In this document: piece after piece, positions 8,522 to 18,067 of the stretch
How the letters are laid out: each line of letters starts with the position of its first letter
How positions within the stretch are numbered: the first letter of the stretch is position 1
Assembly (NCBI RefSeq): GCF_902497995.1
Contig: NZ_CABVII010000009.1
Span: forward strand, 145,706-209,705
Origin: Pseudomonas fluorescens
GTDB lineage: Bacteria; Pseudomonadota; Gammaproteobacteria; Pseudomonadales; Pseudomonadaceae
Reading direction: 5' to 3'
Length of the DNA: 64,000 nt
The notes under the pieces: generated by a model
What the model was told of the DNA's origin: nothing
The model's input: only the letters and a program-made list of their open reading frames with translations
The model's database searches: none
Program-made: the position numbers and the translations under genes

Positions 8522-9034
8522 TCAACTGCAAGTGCCTACGATCGTGAACGGCCGCTGTGCCTGCATCAGATCAGGCATGTCTCGCCACTTAATCCACGCC
8601 TGATGCTGCCAGTGCAATAGCGGCACCGAGATCCCGGCCCAGTGCAACGAACTCAGGCTTGGTAGGTTTTCCACAGATGCGGTTTTCGAATCGCGCAGCG
8701 TTGGTATGACTTCGTTGCTCAGCCACTGGCGCAGGTTTCGGTTTTCCGGGACGAAATGGTGAACGAGAAGGGCATACATCCCTGACTCGCTGACCATCAG
8801 CGACTCGATGGTTTTACCGTTCTTGAGCAACCAGACGTAACGGCGCTGATCCGGATCGAGTTTCAGGGTGAGTCGTTGGTCCATCGGGCGTCCCATCAGT
8901 CGACCAAGATCGCGGACGCAGAACCAGGCTTGGTTGTCTTGCATGAAAGCATGGAGGAAGCGGTTGTGGCGGGTGAAGAGGATTGGGGTGAAATGAGGCT
9001 GGATTTCAGACGGATTTAGCGAGTGTTCAAGCAT
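8522..9034 (-). CDS. BRO-N domain protein (phage antirepressor-like)
   Basis: This 170-residue protein has an N-terminal BRO-N domain: FLHAFMQDNQAWFCVRDLGR, LDPDQRRYVWLL, then SESGMYALLVHHFVPENRNL and RQWLSNEVIPTLR. BRO-N domains bind DNA and occur in phage antirepressors and in many stand-alone pseudomonad genes. The last 60 residues are not recognised. It starts behind GGAGTCG, and its 5' region has an unusual set of hairpins (9059-9251). No other phage genes are close, so it is either a remnant or a domesticated regulator. Confidence 0.82.
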   Translation of the reverse strand: MLEHSLNPSEIQPHFTPILFTRHNRFLHAFMQDNQAWFCVRDLGRLMGRPMDQRLTLKLDPDQRRYVWLLKNGKTIESLMVSESGMYALLVHHFVPENRNLRQWLSNEVIPTLRDSKTASVENLPSLSSLHWAGISVPLLHWQHQAWIKWRDMPDLMQAQRPFTIVGTCS

Positions 9035-9058
9035 TTTTCGACTCCATGTTGAAAAGAG

Positions 9059-9251
9059 CCGCCACTAATCCTTCGACAGATTTGGGTGGCGGACCGTGTG
9101 GCGTTCGAAGTCGGAACATTCTCGATCAACATGGAAGCCGAGAGGCCCGCGCCACACAGCCCACCATAAAGCGAAACTAAAAGGCAAAAAAATGCCCCAG
9201 TTCATATGGGGGCGCGGATGCGCCATGTTGATGAAATTCCGGCTTCGACCC
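9059..9251. other. Structured region upstream of the BRO-N gene
   Basis: Two pairings share one arm: CCGCCAC (9059-9065) with GTGGCGG (9086-9092), and GTGTGGCG (9096-9103) with CGCCACAC (9150-9157), extendable by GGTGG with CCACC (9161-9165). The motif ATCAACATGG occurs at 9125-9134 and again inverted at 9224-9233. Flanking sequence around both copies (TCGAAG-CGGAA) is also shared in inverted orientation. No coding sequence fits. It could be a leader RNA or a site for DNA binding; I do not recognise it. Confidence 0.5.
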
Positions 9252-9449
9252 CGGGTCGCTGATTTGGCAGCGACGAGGTAAAGCCTATCGTTCAGGCGCT
9301 CGCGGCGCCAAGTCTACTCTGGGGACGTTTGTTGTAGGAAACGGCGTTTTTATCGGAAGGCTTGATCTGTAGAAATGGGTTTTGTTTTGGCTTCTGTGGG
9401 CTGGACCTGACGGTGCATCTGGCCGGTGTCTTTCTTGATTCAGCGTTGA

Positions 9450-9525
9450 CGCCATCGCGGGTTAGTCGGACCGCCGCACCGCCGCTCCCACAGGGACTGC
9501 GGCGATCCGACTTGCCCGCGAAGCT
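9450..9525. repeat. REP pair with expanded loops
   Basis: Both arms carry the extra CGGCGATCCGAC-type segment (ACCGCCGCACCGCCGCTCCC on one side, CTGCGGCGATCCGACTTGCC on the other). It ends two bases before the patD stop codon. Confidence 0.75.
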
Positions 9526-9526
9526 T

Positions 9527-10951
9527 TTAATGCTTGAACATCACATGCCGCACCACGGTGTAGTCCTCCAGCCCGTACAAAGACAAGTCCTTGCCATACC
9601 CGGACAGTTTCTGCCCGCCATGGGGCATTTCGCTGACCAGCATGAAGTGCGTGTTGACCCAGGTGCAGCCGTACTGCAAGCGGGCCGAAAGGCGATGCGC
9701 GCGACCGACGTCCGAGGTCCAGACCGACGATGCCAGGCCGTAGTCCGAATCGTTGGCCCAGGCCAGCACTTGCGCCTCATCGGTGAATCGGGTCACCGAC
9801 ACCACCGGCCCGAACACTTCGCGGCGGACGATTTCGTCATCCTGTTGCGCGTCGGCCAGCACCGTCGGCTCGAAGAAGTAGCCATCGCCTTCCACCGCCT
9901 TGCCACCGGTGATCAAGCGAATATGCGGCTGCGCCACGGCGCGCTCGACGAACCCGGCCACACGGTCGCGGTGTTGCGCGGTGATCAGCGGGCCCAGCTC
10001 GGTCGACGGATCATCCTGCACGCCGTACTTGAGGGTGCTGACCGCTTCGCCGAGCTTGTCGACGAACCTGTCGTAAATGCCTTCCTGCGCATAGATGCGG
10101 CACGCGGCGGTGCAGTCCTGGCCGGCGTTGTAGAAGCCGAAGGTGCGAATGCCTTCCACGGCGGCGTCGATGTCGGCGTCGTCGAAGATGATCACCGGCG
10201 CCTTGCCGCCCAGTTCCATGTGCAGGCGTTTGACGCTTTCGGCGGTGCTGGAAATGATGTTCGAGCCCGTCGCGATCGAGCCGGTCAGCGACACCATGCG
10301 CACTTTCGGATGCGTGACCAGGGGGCTGCCAACCGTCGGGCCACGGCCGAACACCAGATTAAGCACGCCGGCCGGTAAAATTTCCGACGCCAGTTGTGCC
10401 AGACGCATCGCGGTCAGCGGGGTTTGTTCCGACGGCTTGAGCACCACGGTATTACCGGCGCCCAGGGCCGGGGCGATTTTCCAGGCGACCATCATCAGTG
10501 GGTAGTTCCACGGTGCAATGGAGGCGATCACGCCCACTGGATCGCGACGGACCATCGAGGTGTGCCCGGGCAGGTATTCACCGCCGGCCGAACCGCCCAT
10601 GCAACGGCTGGCGCCGGCGAAGAAACGGAACACGTCGGCAATCGCCGGAATCTCGTCGTTCAGCGCGGCAGTGTAGGGTTTGCCGCAGTTATCGGATTCG
10701 AGTCTGGCCAGTTCTTCGCCATGGGCTTCGATGGCGTCGGCGAGTTTGAGCAGCAGCAGCGAACGCTCTTTCGGCGTGGTTTGCGACCAGGTTTCGAAGG
10801 CGCTGTCGGCGGCGCGCACGGCGGCATCGACCTGGGCTTCGCTGGCTTCGTTGATCTCCACCAGTACGCGGCCCAGCGCCGGGTTGAACACCGGCTGGGC
10901 CGGGCCTTCGCCGTCGAGCAGCTGGCCGTTGATCAAGAGTTGGGTTTGCAT
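9527..10951 (-). CDS. patD: Gamma-aminobutyraldehyde dehydrogenase (PatD/YdcW type)
   Basis: This 474-residue aldehyde dehydrogenase is very close, by eye, to E. coli PatD (YdcW), which oxidises 4-aminobutanal to GABA in putrescine breakdown. Visible sites are SIAPWNYPL and [12 protein letters not shown] for NAD binding, the general base Glu in [10 protein letters not shown], and the catalytic Cys in [11 protein letters not shown]. The C-terminus [20 protein letters not shown] is diagnostic. It lies downstream of ydcSTUV on the same strand, as in the E. coli ydcSTUVW operon, separated from ydcV by a REP pair. A 607-base copy of its 3' end sits at 6907-7513. Confidence 0.93.
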   Translation of the reverse strand: MQTQLLINGQLLDGEGPAQPVFNPALGRVLVEINEASEAQVDAAVRAADSAFETWSQTTPKERSLLLLKLADAIEAHGEELARLESDNCGKPYTAALNDEIPAIADVFRFFAGASRCMGGSAGGEYLPGHTSMVRRDPVGVIASIAPWNYPLMMVAWKIAPALGAGNTVVLKPSEQTPLTAMRLAQLASEILPAGVLNLVFGRGPTVGSPLVTHPKVRMVSLTGSIATGSNIISSTAESVKRLHMELGGKAPVIIFDDADIDAAVEGIRTFGFYNAGQDCTAACRIYAQEGIYDRFVDKLGEAVSTLKYGVQDDPSTELGPLITAQHRDRVAGFVERAVAQPHIRLITGGKAVEGDGYFFEPTVLADAQQDDEIVRREVFGPVVSVTRFTDEAQVLAWANDSDYGLASSVWTSDVGRAHRLSARLQYGCTWVNTHFMLVSEMPHGGQKLSGYGKDLSLYGLEDYTVVRHVMFKH

Positions 10952-10996
10952 GGCATGGTCCTCTTCGAATCATTGTTTTTCTGTCGGAACCGGATT

Positions 10997-11092
10997 CCTG
11001 TAGGAGCGAGGCTTGCCCGCGAAGAGGCCACCACATTCAACATTGATGTTGGCTGACACTCCGCCTTCGCGGGCAAGCCTCGCTCCTACAGG
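10997..11092. repeat. Inverted REP pair between ydcV and patD
   Basis: CTGTAGGAGCGAGGCTTGCC and its complement face each other across a 40-base spacer. In the transcript this is a long hairpin inside the operon and may give different mRNA levels for the transporter and patD. Confidence 0.9.
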
Positions 11093-11119
11093 AGTTCGGT
11101 TCGGGAAATGAGATGTCAG

Positions 11120-11929
11120 TTATTTCCCGCCGCTACCGGCCACGCTTTCTCCACCACGGGTCAAGTAATAGGCGCCCAGGATCGGCAGCATGGTCACCAT
11201 CATCACCAGCATCGCGACGACGTTGGTCACCGGCACGTCCCGTGGGCGGCTGAGCTGGTTGAGCAGCCACAGCGGCAGGGTGCGTTCATGGCCGGCGGTA
11301 AAGGTGGTGACGATGATCTCGTCGAACGACAGCGCAAAGGCGAGCATGCCGCCGGCCAGCAACGCCGAGCCGAGGTTCGGCAGGATGATGTAGCGAAAGG
11401 TCTGCCAACCGTCGGCGCCGAGGTCCATCGAGGCTTCGATCAAACTGTGCGAGGTGCGGCGCAACCGGGCGATGACGTTGTTGTAGACGATCACCACGCA
11501 GAAGGTCGCGTGACCGACGATAATGGTGAACATCCCCGGTTCGATGCCCAGCGTCTTGAACGTCGCCAACAGCGCGATACCGGTAATGATTCCCGGCAAG
11601 GCGATCGGCAGGATCAACATCAGCGAGATGCCTTGCTTGCCGAAGAAATCCCGGCGGTATAGCGCCGCCGACGCCAACGTGCCAAGGACCAGTGCAATAA
11701 GTGTAGCAACGGCTGCTATCTGCAATGACAGCTTGATCGCTTCCAGCACGTCGGGCCGCGAGAACGCCACGCCGATCCACTTCAAGGTGAAGCCCCTGGG
11801 CGGAAAACTGAACGCCGCGTCTTCGGTGTTGAAGGCGTACAGGAAGATGATCAGGATCGGGAAGTGCAAGAACACCAACCCGCCCCAGGCTGCGATGCGT
11901 AGTCCCAAGGAAGCTTTTTCAGAGCGCAT
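11120..11929 (-). CDS. ydcV: Polyamine-type ABC transporter permease (YdcV/PotC family)
   Basis: This 269-residue inner-membrane permease has about six hydrophobic helices and the EAA loop that docks on the ATPase ([20 protein letters not shown]). The first helix is [20 protein letters not shown]. It belongs to the PotC/YdcV class of spermidine/putrescine transporters. Its start overlaps the stop of ydcU by 11 bases, so the two permeases are coupled. It forms the channel with YdcU, driven by YdcT and fed by YdcS. Confidence 0.9.
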   Translation of the reverse strand: MRSEKASLGLRIAAWGGLVFLHFPILIIFLYAFNTEDAAFSFPPRGFTLKWIGVAFSRPDVLEAIKLSLQIAAVATLIALVLGTLASAALYRRDFFGKQGISLMLILPIALPGIITGIALLATFKTLGIEPGMFTIIVGHATFCVVIVYNNVIARLRRTSHSLIEASMDLGADGWQTFRYIILPNLGSALLAGGMLAFALSFDEIIVTTFTAGHERTLPLWLLNQLSRPRDVPVTNVVAMLVMMVTMLPILGAYYLTRGGESVAGSGGK

Positions 11930-12866
11930 CGAAAGCCCCCAGTCGCTTGACGATTGACAGGTAGATTGCGATCAGCACGATCGGCACCAGCGTGAACGCC
12001 GCGGCCATGGGCATGTTGCCGATGGCGCCTTGCTGGGCGTAAACCATGCTGCCCACGAAATAACCCGGCGGGCCCACCAATTGCGGCACGATGAAATCGC
12101 CCAGGGTCAGGGAAAAAGTGAAGATGGAACCGGCGGCAATGCCCGGAATCGACAGTGGCAATGTCACTTGCATGAAGGTCTGGCGCGGCGTCGCCCCGAG
12201 GTCGGCCGAGGCTTGCAACAGCGACGGCGGCAGACGTTCAAGTGAAGCCTGGATCGGCAGGATCATGAATGGCAGCCAGATGTAGACGAAGACCATGAAG
12301 CGCCCCAGGTGCGAGGTCGACAAGGTGCTGCCGCCCACCCCCGGAATGCCCAGCACCCACTGCAGCACAGGCTCCAGTCCCAAGTGTTGAACGAACCACT
12401 GCGCGACGCCGCCCTTGGCCAGCAACAAGGTCCAGGCATACGCCTTGACGATGTAGCTGGCCCACATGGGCATCATCACCGCGATGTAGAAAAACGCCTT
12501 GGTTTTGCCGGTGGTGTAGCGCGCCATGTAGTAGGCAATCGGGAAGGCCACGACGGCGCTGGCGATCGACACGACGACGGCCATGCTCAGGGTGCGCACA
12601 ATGATGTCAAAGTTCGACGGCTGGAACAGCGCTGCGAAGTTCGCCAGGGTCAGGTCGGGCGTGACCGCCATGGTGAAGTCGTCGAACGTGTAGAAACCTT
12701 GCCACAGCAGCACCAGCAGCGAACCGAGGTAGATCGCGCCGAACCACAGCAGTGGCGGTATCAGCAGCATCGACAGATACAGGTTGGGCCGGCGATACAG
12801 CAGGTTGGAAAACCTGCGCAATGGCGAACCGTTGGCTGGGGGTTGTGGAGCTGTCACGGTGTTCAT
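11919..12866 (-). CDS. ydcU: Polyamine-type ABC transporter permease (YdcU/PotB family)
   Basis: This 315-residue permease has an extended cytoplasmic N-terminus, then a first helix [20 protein letters not shown] and several further membrane segments. The EAA loop reads [20 protein letters not shown]. It is the PotB/YdcU-type partner of YdcV. The start codon directly abuts the stop codon of the ATPase gene, as expected for tight operon coupling. Confidence 0.9.
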   Translation of the reverse strand: MNTVTAPQPPANGSPLRRFSNLLYRRPNLYLSMLLIPPLLWFGAIYLGSLLVLLWQGFYTFDDFTMAVTPDLTLANFAALFQPSNFDIIVRTLSMAVVVSIASAVVAFPIAYYMARYTTGKTKAFFYIAVMMPMWASYIVKAYAWTLLLAKGGVAQWFVQHLGLEPVLQWVLGIPGVGGSTLSTSHLGRFMVFVYIWLPFMILPIQASLERLPPSLLQASADLGATPRQTFMQVTLPLSIPGIAAGSIFTFSLTLGDFIVPQLVGPPGYFVGSMVYAQQGAIGNMPMAAAFTLVPIVLIAIYLSIVKRLGAFDAL

Positions 12867-13904
12867 TCACACCCCGCCGACAACGTCGTCGTGTAGCGCC
12901 ACCATGGCTTCTCGCGCCCAGCGGGCACTGACGCGTTGCCCGGTCTGGTGCCGGGCGCTGACATCCAGCCATTGGTTGTTGGCCTGGCTGATGTTCAGGG
13001 TCTGGCCGTTTTCCAGCTTCAGTTCATAGCGCGTGGCGCTGCCCTGGTACTGGATATCGTGCAGCAAACCGTTGACTTCGATCTCGTGGCTGGCCAGCGG
13101 GCCTTCGGCGAAACGCACGTGTTCCGGACGAATCGAAAACGGCTGTGGATTGCCGCTCAACTGTCGCGCCAGATCACCGCGAATCACATTGGAGGTGCCA
13201 ACGAATTCAGCGACAAAAGTGGTCGCCGGTTTCATGTACAGGTGGCGTGGCGTGTCGACCTGCTCGATGCGACCCTTGTTGAACACGGCCACGCGGTCTG
13301 ACATCGACAGTGCTTCGGTCTGATCATGGGTGACGAAGATGAAGGTAATGCCGAGCTGGCGTTGCAGCTTCTTCAACTCGCCCTGCATTTGCTCGCGCAG
13401 CTTGAGGTCGAGTGCACCCAGGGGTTCGTCGAGCAGCAGCACCCGAGGGCGATTGACCAGCGCGCGGGCCAGGGCCACACGTTGGCGTTGTCCGCCGGAC
13501 AGTTGCACCGGCTTGCGTTCGCCGTAGCCGCCGAGGGCGACCATGTCGAGGGCTTCTTCGGCACGTTTGCGCCGTTCGGCCTTGCCCACACCTTTGACTT
13601 TCAAACCATAAGCGACGTTGTCGAGGACGTTCATGTGCGGGAACAGCGCGTAATCCTGGAATACGGTGTTGACGTCACGCTGATAAGGCGGCACCCCGGC
13701 GGCCTCGACACCATGAATACGAATGGAGCCTGCGCTCGGCTGTTCGAAACCGGCGATCAGGCGCAGACAGGTGGTTTTGCCCGAGCCGGAAGGGCCCAGC
13801 ATGGAGAAGAACTCGCCGTCCTGGATATCGATGGAAACCCGGTCAACGGCTTTAACTTCGCCGAATTGACGGGAAACGTTGGTGAACTGGACGGCAAGCG
13901 TCAT
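12867..13904 (-). CDS. ydcT: Polyamine-type ABC transporter ATP-binding protein (YdcT/PotA family)
   Basis: This 345-residue ATPase has a Walker A box GPSGSGKTT near residue 38, Q-loop VFQDYALFP, signature LSGGQRQR, Walker B RVLLLDEPLGALD and the switch histidine in FVTHDQTEA. A C-terminal TOBE-type domain (IRPEHVRFAEG) is present, as in PotA. It energises import through YdcU and YdcV. A REP pair separates it from ydcS upstream. Confidence 0.93.
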   Translation of the reverse strand: MTLAVQFTNVSRQFGEVKAVDRVSIDIQDGEFFSMLGPSGSGKTTCLRLIAGFEQPSAGSIRIHGVEAAGVPPYQRDVNTVFQDYALFPHMNVLDNVAYGLKVKGVGKAERRKRAEEALDMVALGGYGERKPVQLSGGQRQRVALARALVNRPRVLLLDEPLGALDLKLREQMQGELKKLQRQLGITFIFVTHDQTEALSMSDRVAVFNKGRIEQVDTPRHLYMKPATTFVAEFVGTSNVIRGDLARQLSGNPQPFSIRPEHVRFAEGPLASHEIEVNGLLHDIQYQGSATRYELKLENGQTLNISQANNQWLDVSARHQTGQRVSARWAREAMVALHDDVVGGV

Positions 13905-13934
13905 GGTGCGGTGCTCCGAAGAACAGAATCTTTA

Positions 13935-14027
13935 AAAGCTTCGCGAGCAGGCTCGCTCCCACATTGGAGTGCGATCACCTGTGGGAGCGACGGTGCGGCG
14001 ATCCGACCTGCTCGCGAAGAGGGCTTA
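13935..14027. repeat. REP pair between ydcS and ydcT
   Basis: The right arm has the expanded loop GAGCGACGGTGCGGCGATCC; the left arm is the GCGAGCAGGCTCGCTCCCAC form. It lies right after the ydcS stop, a usual place to protect an abundant binding-protein message. Confidence 0.85.
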
Positions 14028-15176
14028 ACGACCGCCCATGATCGCGATGTAATCCTGGGTCCAGCGGCTGTACGGCACGAACTTGCCGCCTTCGGCCTGC
14101 GGGGTTTTCCAGAAGGCGATCTTTTCGAACTGGTCGAAACCGTTGGTCTTGCAACCTTCGGCGCCGAGCAATTCGCTCTCCTGGCACGCTGTGGGAACCG
14201 CCGGCAGCGAACCGAACCATGCCGCGAGGTCGCCCTGGACTTTCGGTTGCAGCGACCAGTCCATCCACTTGTAGGCACAATTGGGATGCTTGGCCTCGGC
14301 GTGCAGCATGGTGGTGTCGGCCCAGCCCGTTGCACCTTCCTTGGGAATGACCGAGGCAACCGGCTGCTTGTCCGCCACCAGCCCATTGACCATGTAGCCC
14401 CAGGTGCTGGATGCCACGACGCCTTCGTTCTTGACGTCGCTCATCTGCACGGTTGCGTCATGCCAATAGCGGTGGATCAATGGCTGTTGTTTGCGCAGCA
14501 GGTCCAGTGCCGCCTTGTATTGCTCTTCGTTGAGCTGGTACGGGTCCTTGATCCCCAGTTCCGGCCGTTTCGCCTTGAGGTAGAGCGCTGCGTCGGCGAT
14601 ATAGATCGGACCATCGTAGGCCTGGACCCGGCCCTTGTTGGACTTGCCGTCCGGCAACGTCTGTTCCTCGAATACCACCCCCCAACTGTCGGGGGCTGTC
14701 TTGAATACGTTGGTGTTGTACATCAACACGTTCGGACCCCATTGGTACGGAGTGCCGTAGGTCTTTTTATCGACGACATACCACGGGCCATCCTTGAGAC
14801 GAGGGTCAATGTTCTTCCAGTTCGCAATCAACGCCGTGTTGATCGGCTGCACACGTTTGCCGGCGACCAGTCGCAGGGATGCATCACCAGACGCGGTGAC
14901 CAGGTCATAACCGCCCTTGGTCATCAAGCTGACCATCTCGTCGGAAGTGGCGGCCGTCTTGACGTTGACCTTGCAGCCGGTTTCCTTTTCGAAACCGGTC
15001 ACCCAGTCGTAGGCCTTGTCGCTCTCGCCACGTTCGATGTAGCCAGGCCAGGCCACGATATCCAGCTGGCCTTCGCCGGCACCGACGGCCTTCAGCGGTT
15101 CCGCCGCCTGGATGCTGGCACTGGTCAGCAGCGCGGTGGTGATTGCACTGAGCAGTGCGGTCTTGTGCACGAACAT
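14025..15176 (-). CDS. ydcS: Polyamine-type ABC transporter substrate-binding protein (YdcS/PotD family)
   Basis: This 383-residue periplasmic binding protein has a Sec signal peptide (MFVHKTALLSAITTALLTSA, cleavage after IQA). The fold is spermidine/putrescine-binding: LDIVAWPGYIERGE, DLVTASGDASLRL, YGTPYQWGPNVLMYNT. The ATG at 15176 is preferred because it follows an AGAGGGA site and starts directly with the signal peptide. It is first in the ydcSTUV-patD operon. The exact substrate is inferred from the linked aminobutyraldehyde dehydrogenase, not read directly. Confidence 0.9.
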   Translation of the reverse strand: MFVHKTALLSAITTALLTSASIQAAEPLKAVGAGEGQLDIVAWPGYIERGESDKAYDWVTGFEKETGCKVNVKTAATSDEMVSLMTKGGYDLVTASGDASLRLVAGKRVQPINTALIANWKNIDPRLKDGPWYVVDKKTYGTPYQWGPNVLMYNTNVFKTAPDSWGVVFEEQTLPDGKSNKGRVQAYDGPIYIADAALYLKAKRPELGIKDPYQLNEEQYKAALDLLRKQQPLIHRYWHDATVQMSDVKNEGVVASSTWGYMVNGLVADKQPVASVIPKEGATGWADTTMLHAEAKHPNCAYKWMDWSLQPKVQGDLAAWFGSLPAVPTACQESELLGAEGCKTNGFDQFEKIAFWKTPQAEGGKFVPYSRWTQDYIAIMGGR

Positions 15177-15335
15177 GGTGTTTCCCTCTTCTTTAATTAT
15201 GGTCGGGGCTGTTTCTGAACGTGGTGAAGCCAATACCGGTACGGCTAATTGTTAGCGTAGTGCGCTTTTATAATTGCTGTCCGTAGCGAGCCGGATTGCC
15301 GCACAACACGGTGGCCCTGCGGCGACTCACCGGGC

Positions 15336-15376
15336 ATGTCCTTGCCGTAGCCGGTGCGCTTGACGCCGCGATGGAT
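15336..15376 (-). pseudogene. Tiny remnant resembling an aldehyde dehydrogenase C-terminus
   Basis: Read on the minus strand, this piece codes HRGVKRTGYGKDMPGE, very like the GGVKRSGYGKDMS block near the end of aldehyde dehydrogenases. Nothing else of such a gene is left around it. It differs from patD here (patD has [13 protein letters not shown]), so it would derive from another family member. The match is short and could be chance. The rest of 15177-15475 holds the ydcS promoter region and the promoter of the DUF533 gene. Confidence 0.35.
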
Positions 15377-15475
15377 CAAGCAACATCTGGAAGCACTCTC
15401 GCGGACGTTTGTCGGGCACTTTCGATCTAGGCTGGTGGCCTTATTGATCCGGATAACCCCTTTTGGAGGCGGAAC

Positions 15476-16198
15476 ATGAACACCCGTGGATTGCTCGATC
15501 AGCTACTCAAGTCCGGCCAGGATCTGTTGCAGAACAAGAACGGCGGGCCGCGGAACAAATCGTCTGCCGGTGGGCTGGGCGGTCTGCTCGGCGGTGCCGG
15601 TGGCTCGGGCGGCTTGGGAGGGATGCTCTCCGGCGCTGGCGGTGGAGCCCTGGCAGCCGGGGCCATGGGCCTGCTGCTAGGCAACAAAAAGGTGCGCAAA
15701 GTCGGCGGCAAGGTCGCGATCTACGGCGGCTTGGCAGCGCTGGGAGTGATTGCCTACAAGGCGTATGGCAATTGGCAGGCTCAGCAGGGCGCTGCACCGA
15801 CGACCGAACCACAAACCATCGACCGCTTGCCGGCCACCCAGGTCGAGCAGCACAGCCAGGCGATTCTCAAGGCACTGGTGGCGGCAGCCAAGGCTGACGG
15901 CCACGTCGATGCACGGGAGCGCGAATTGATCGAAGGTGAGTTCAGCAAGCTCGACAACGATCAGGAACTGCAACATTGGCTGCACGCCGAACTCAACAAG
16001 CCCCTGGACCCCGCCGACGTCGCTCGTGCCGCCAGCACCCCGGAAATGGCCGCCGAGATGTACATCGCCAGTGTGATGCTGGTGGACGAGGAGAACTTCA
16101 TGGAGAAGTCCTACCTGGATGAACTGGCGCGTCAGCTGAAGCTGGAGCCGGGGTTGAAAGCCGAGCTGGAGAAGCAGGTGCGTCAGGCTTCGGTGTAA
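15476..16198 (+). CDS. DUF533 / YebE-like membrane protein with TerB-like domain
   Basis: This 240-residue protein has a basic N-terminus, a glycine-rich run (about residues 35-65), a hydrophobic segment VAIYGGLAALGVIAYKAYG, then a soluble C-terminal domain with the TerB-like pattern LVAAAKADGHVDARERELIE. This matches DUF533 (E. coli YebE), an inner-membrane protein tied to envelope stress but without a known activity. The ATG follows a GGAGG site. It is monocistronic, followed by REPs. Confidence 0.85.
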   Translation: MNTRGLLDQLLKSGQDLLQNKNGGPRNKSSAGGLGGLLGGAGGSGGLGGMLSGAGGGALAAGAMGLLLGNKKVRKVGGKVAIYGGLAALGVIAYKAYGNWQAQQGAAPTTEPQTIDRLPATQVEQHSQAILKALVAAAKADGHVDARERELIEGEFSKLDNDQELQHWLHAELNKPLDPADVARAASTPEMAAEMYIASVMLVDEENFMEKSYLDELARQLKLEPGLKAELEKQVRQASV

Positions 16199-16210
16199 AC
16201 CTTCAAACCG

Positions 16211-16320
16211 CCTTCGCTGTAGGAGCGAGCGGTGCGGCGATCCGACTTGCCCGCGAAGGCGGCCTTGAGTCCTGCACCGCCCATGAAGACGTCTTCGCCG
16301 GCAAGCCTGGCTCCTACAGG
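16211..16320. repeat. REP pair, one arm with expanded loop
   Basis: The left arm is TGTAGGAGCGAGCGGTGCGG followed by CGATCCGACTTGCCCGCGAA; the right arm is CGCCGGCAAGCCTGGCTCCT. It lies between the DUF533 gene and wspA. Confidence 0.8.
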
Positions 16321-16444
16321 GGGATTTTCAGTCCAGTCACATCCTCGATTTGCCATGGCGAGACGTGCCGCGCAACCGTCTTATAAATGAAACACCGCCC
16401 TCGGCTATACTCCGCAGCATTTGGAAACACCTCGAGGACTGACT

Positions 16445-18067
16445 GTGAAGAACTGGACGTTGCGCCAACGGATTTTGGCGAGCTTTGCGGTAATTATCGC
16501 CATCATGCTGCTGATGGTCGTCGTCTCGTACTCACGGCTGTTGAAGATCGAAGAAAGCGAAGCCAGCGTTCGTGAAGATGCACTTCCCGGGGTGTATTAC
16601 AGCTCGATGATTCGCGGTGCCTGGTCCGACAGCTATCTGCGGATCCAGGAAATGCTTGGCTTGAAGGAGGGGCAGGGCTTCAGTACTCAGGATGCCGCCG
16701 ACTTCAAATCCATCGAGTCTCGTCTGCAAGGGCAGATAGGTAACTATCGCGATACCGTCACCACGGATGAAGACAAGGTCGAATTCGCTACCTTCGAAAA
16801 ATACAATGAGCATTACCACAAGGTCCTGGCGGCGGTGCTCGACTTGCGTCAGCGCAATGAGGACGCGCAAGCCATCAAGTTGTTCAACGAACAGCTAACC
16901 CCGGCCTGGACCGCAGGTCGCATGAAACTCAATGACATCCTGCGCGAAAACAAAGCGGTGGCGGACCAGGGCATCATGGCGATTGATGACGCGGTGCTCA
17001 CAGCAAAATTCATCATGGGCATTTCCCTGCTGGTCGCGGTGTTGGCCGCCGGCCTCTGCGGCCTGCTGTTGATGCGCGCAATCATGGCGCCGATGAACCG
17101 GATCGTTGAAATACTCGAAATCATGCGTACCGGCGACCTCAGCCGTCGCCTGGACCTGGCCCGCAAGGACGAATTCGGCGCGGTGGAAACCGGCTTCAAT
17201 GACATGATGGCCGAGCTGACGTCCCTGGTGTCCCAGGCCCAGCGCTCGTCGGTGCAGGTCACCACCTCGGTGACCGAGATCGCCGCCACCTCCAGGCAAC
17301 AGCAAGCCACCGCCACCGAAACCGCCGCCACCACCACGGAAATCGGTGCAACGTCCCGTGAAATCGCCGCCACTTCCCGCGACCTGGTGCGCACCATGAC
17401 CGAAGTCTCCACCGCCGCCGATCAGGCCTCGGTGCTGGCCGGTTCCGGACAGCAGGGCCTGGCGCGGATGGAAGAGACCATGCACTCGGTCATGGGCGCA
17501 GCGGATCTGGTCAACGCCAAACTGGCGATCCTCAACGAGAAGGCCGGCAACATCAACCAGGTGGTGGTGACCATCGTCAAGGTGGCAGACCAGACAAACC
17601 TGTTGTCGCTGAACGCCGCCATCGAGGCGGAAAAGGCCGGAGAATATGGCCGCGGGTTCGCCGTGGTGGCGACCGAAGTGCGCCGTCTGGCGGACCAGAC
17701 CGCCGTTGCCACGTACGACATCGAACAGATGGTGCGCGAGATCCAGTCGGCGGTGTCGGCCGGGGTCATGGGCATGGACAAGTTCTCCGAAGAAGTACGC
17801 CGCGGCATGTCCGAGGTGCAGCAGGTCGGCGAACAACTGTCGCAGATCATCCATCAGGTCCAGGCGCTGGCGCCACGGGTGTTGATGGTCAACGAAGGCA
17901 TGCAGGCGCAGGCCACCGGTGCCGAGCAGATCAACCATGCGCTGGTGCAGCTGGGCGATGCCAGCAGCCAGACCGTCGAGTCCCTGCGCCAGGCCAGTTT
18001 CGCCATCGACGAACTGAGCCAGGTCGCTGTAGGGCTGCGTAGCGGCGTATCGCGATTCAAAGTCTGA
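16445..18067 (+). CDS. wspA: WspA, surface-sensing methyl-accepting chemoreceptor
   Basis: This 540-residue receptor has TM1 near residues 10-32 (ILASFAVIIAIMLLMVVVSY), a periplasmic four-helix sensor, TM2 near 188-212, a HAMP domain (RAIMAPMNRIVEILEIM) and a cytoplasmic signalling hairpin with EAEKAGEYGRGFAVVATEVR. WspA senses surface contact or envelope stress and drives the WspE kinase. The GTG at 16445 behind CGAGGACT is chosen because it starts MKNWTLRQRI, as in other Wsp receptors; an upstream TTG is possible. It is the first of seven co-directional genes with overlapping ends. Confidence 0.93.
   Translation: MKNWTLRQRILASFAVIIAIMLLMVVVSYSRLLKIEESEASVREDALPGVYYSSMIRGAWSDSYLRIQEMLGLKEGQGFSTQDAADFKSIESRLQGQIGNYRDTVTTDEDKVEFATFEKYNEHYHKVLAAVLDLRQRNEDAQAIKLFNEQLTPAWTAGRMKLNDILRENKAVADQGIMAIDDAVLTAKFIMGISLLVAVLAAGLCGLLLMRAIMAPMNRIVEILEIMRTGDLSRRLDLARKDEFGAVETGFNDMMAELTSLVSQAQRSSVQVTTSVTEIAATSRQQQATATETAATTTEIGATSREIAATSRDLVRTMTEVSTAADQASVLAGSGQQGLARMEETMHSVMGAADLVNAKLAILNEKAGNINQVVVTIVKVADQTNLLSLNAAIEAEKAGEYGRGFAVVATEVRRLADQTAVATYDIEQMVREIQSAVSAGVMGMDKFSEEVRRGMSEVQQVGEQLSQIIHQVQALAPRVLMVNEGMQAQATGAEQINHALVQLGDASSQTVESLRQASFAIDELSQVAVGLRSGVSRFKV

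Noticed and set aside
9096..9281. Small plus-strand frame in the structured BRO leader
   Set aside because: It is built across hairpin arms, with no ribosome binding site or conservation evidence.
13326..15218. 630-codon plus-strand frame opposite ydcT and ydcS
   Set aside because: It crosses two real genes on the other strand and resembles no protein; shadow frame.
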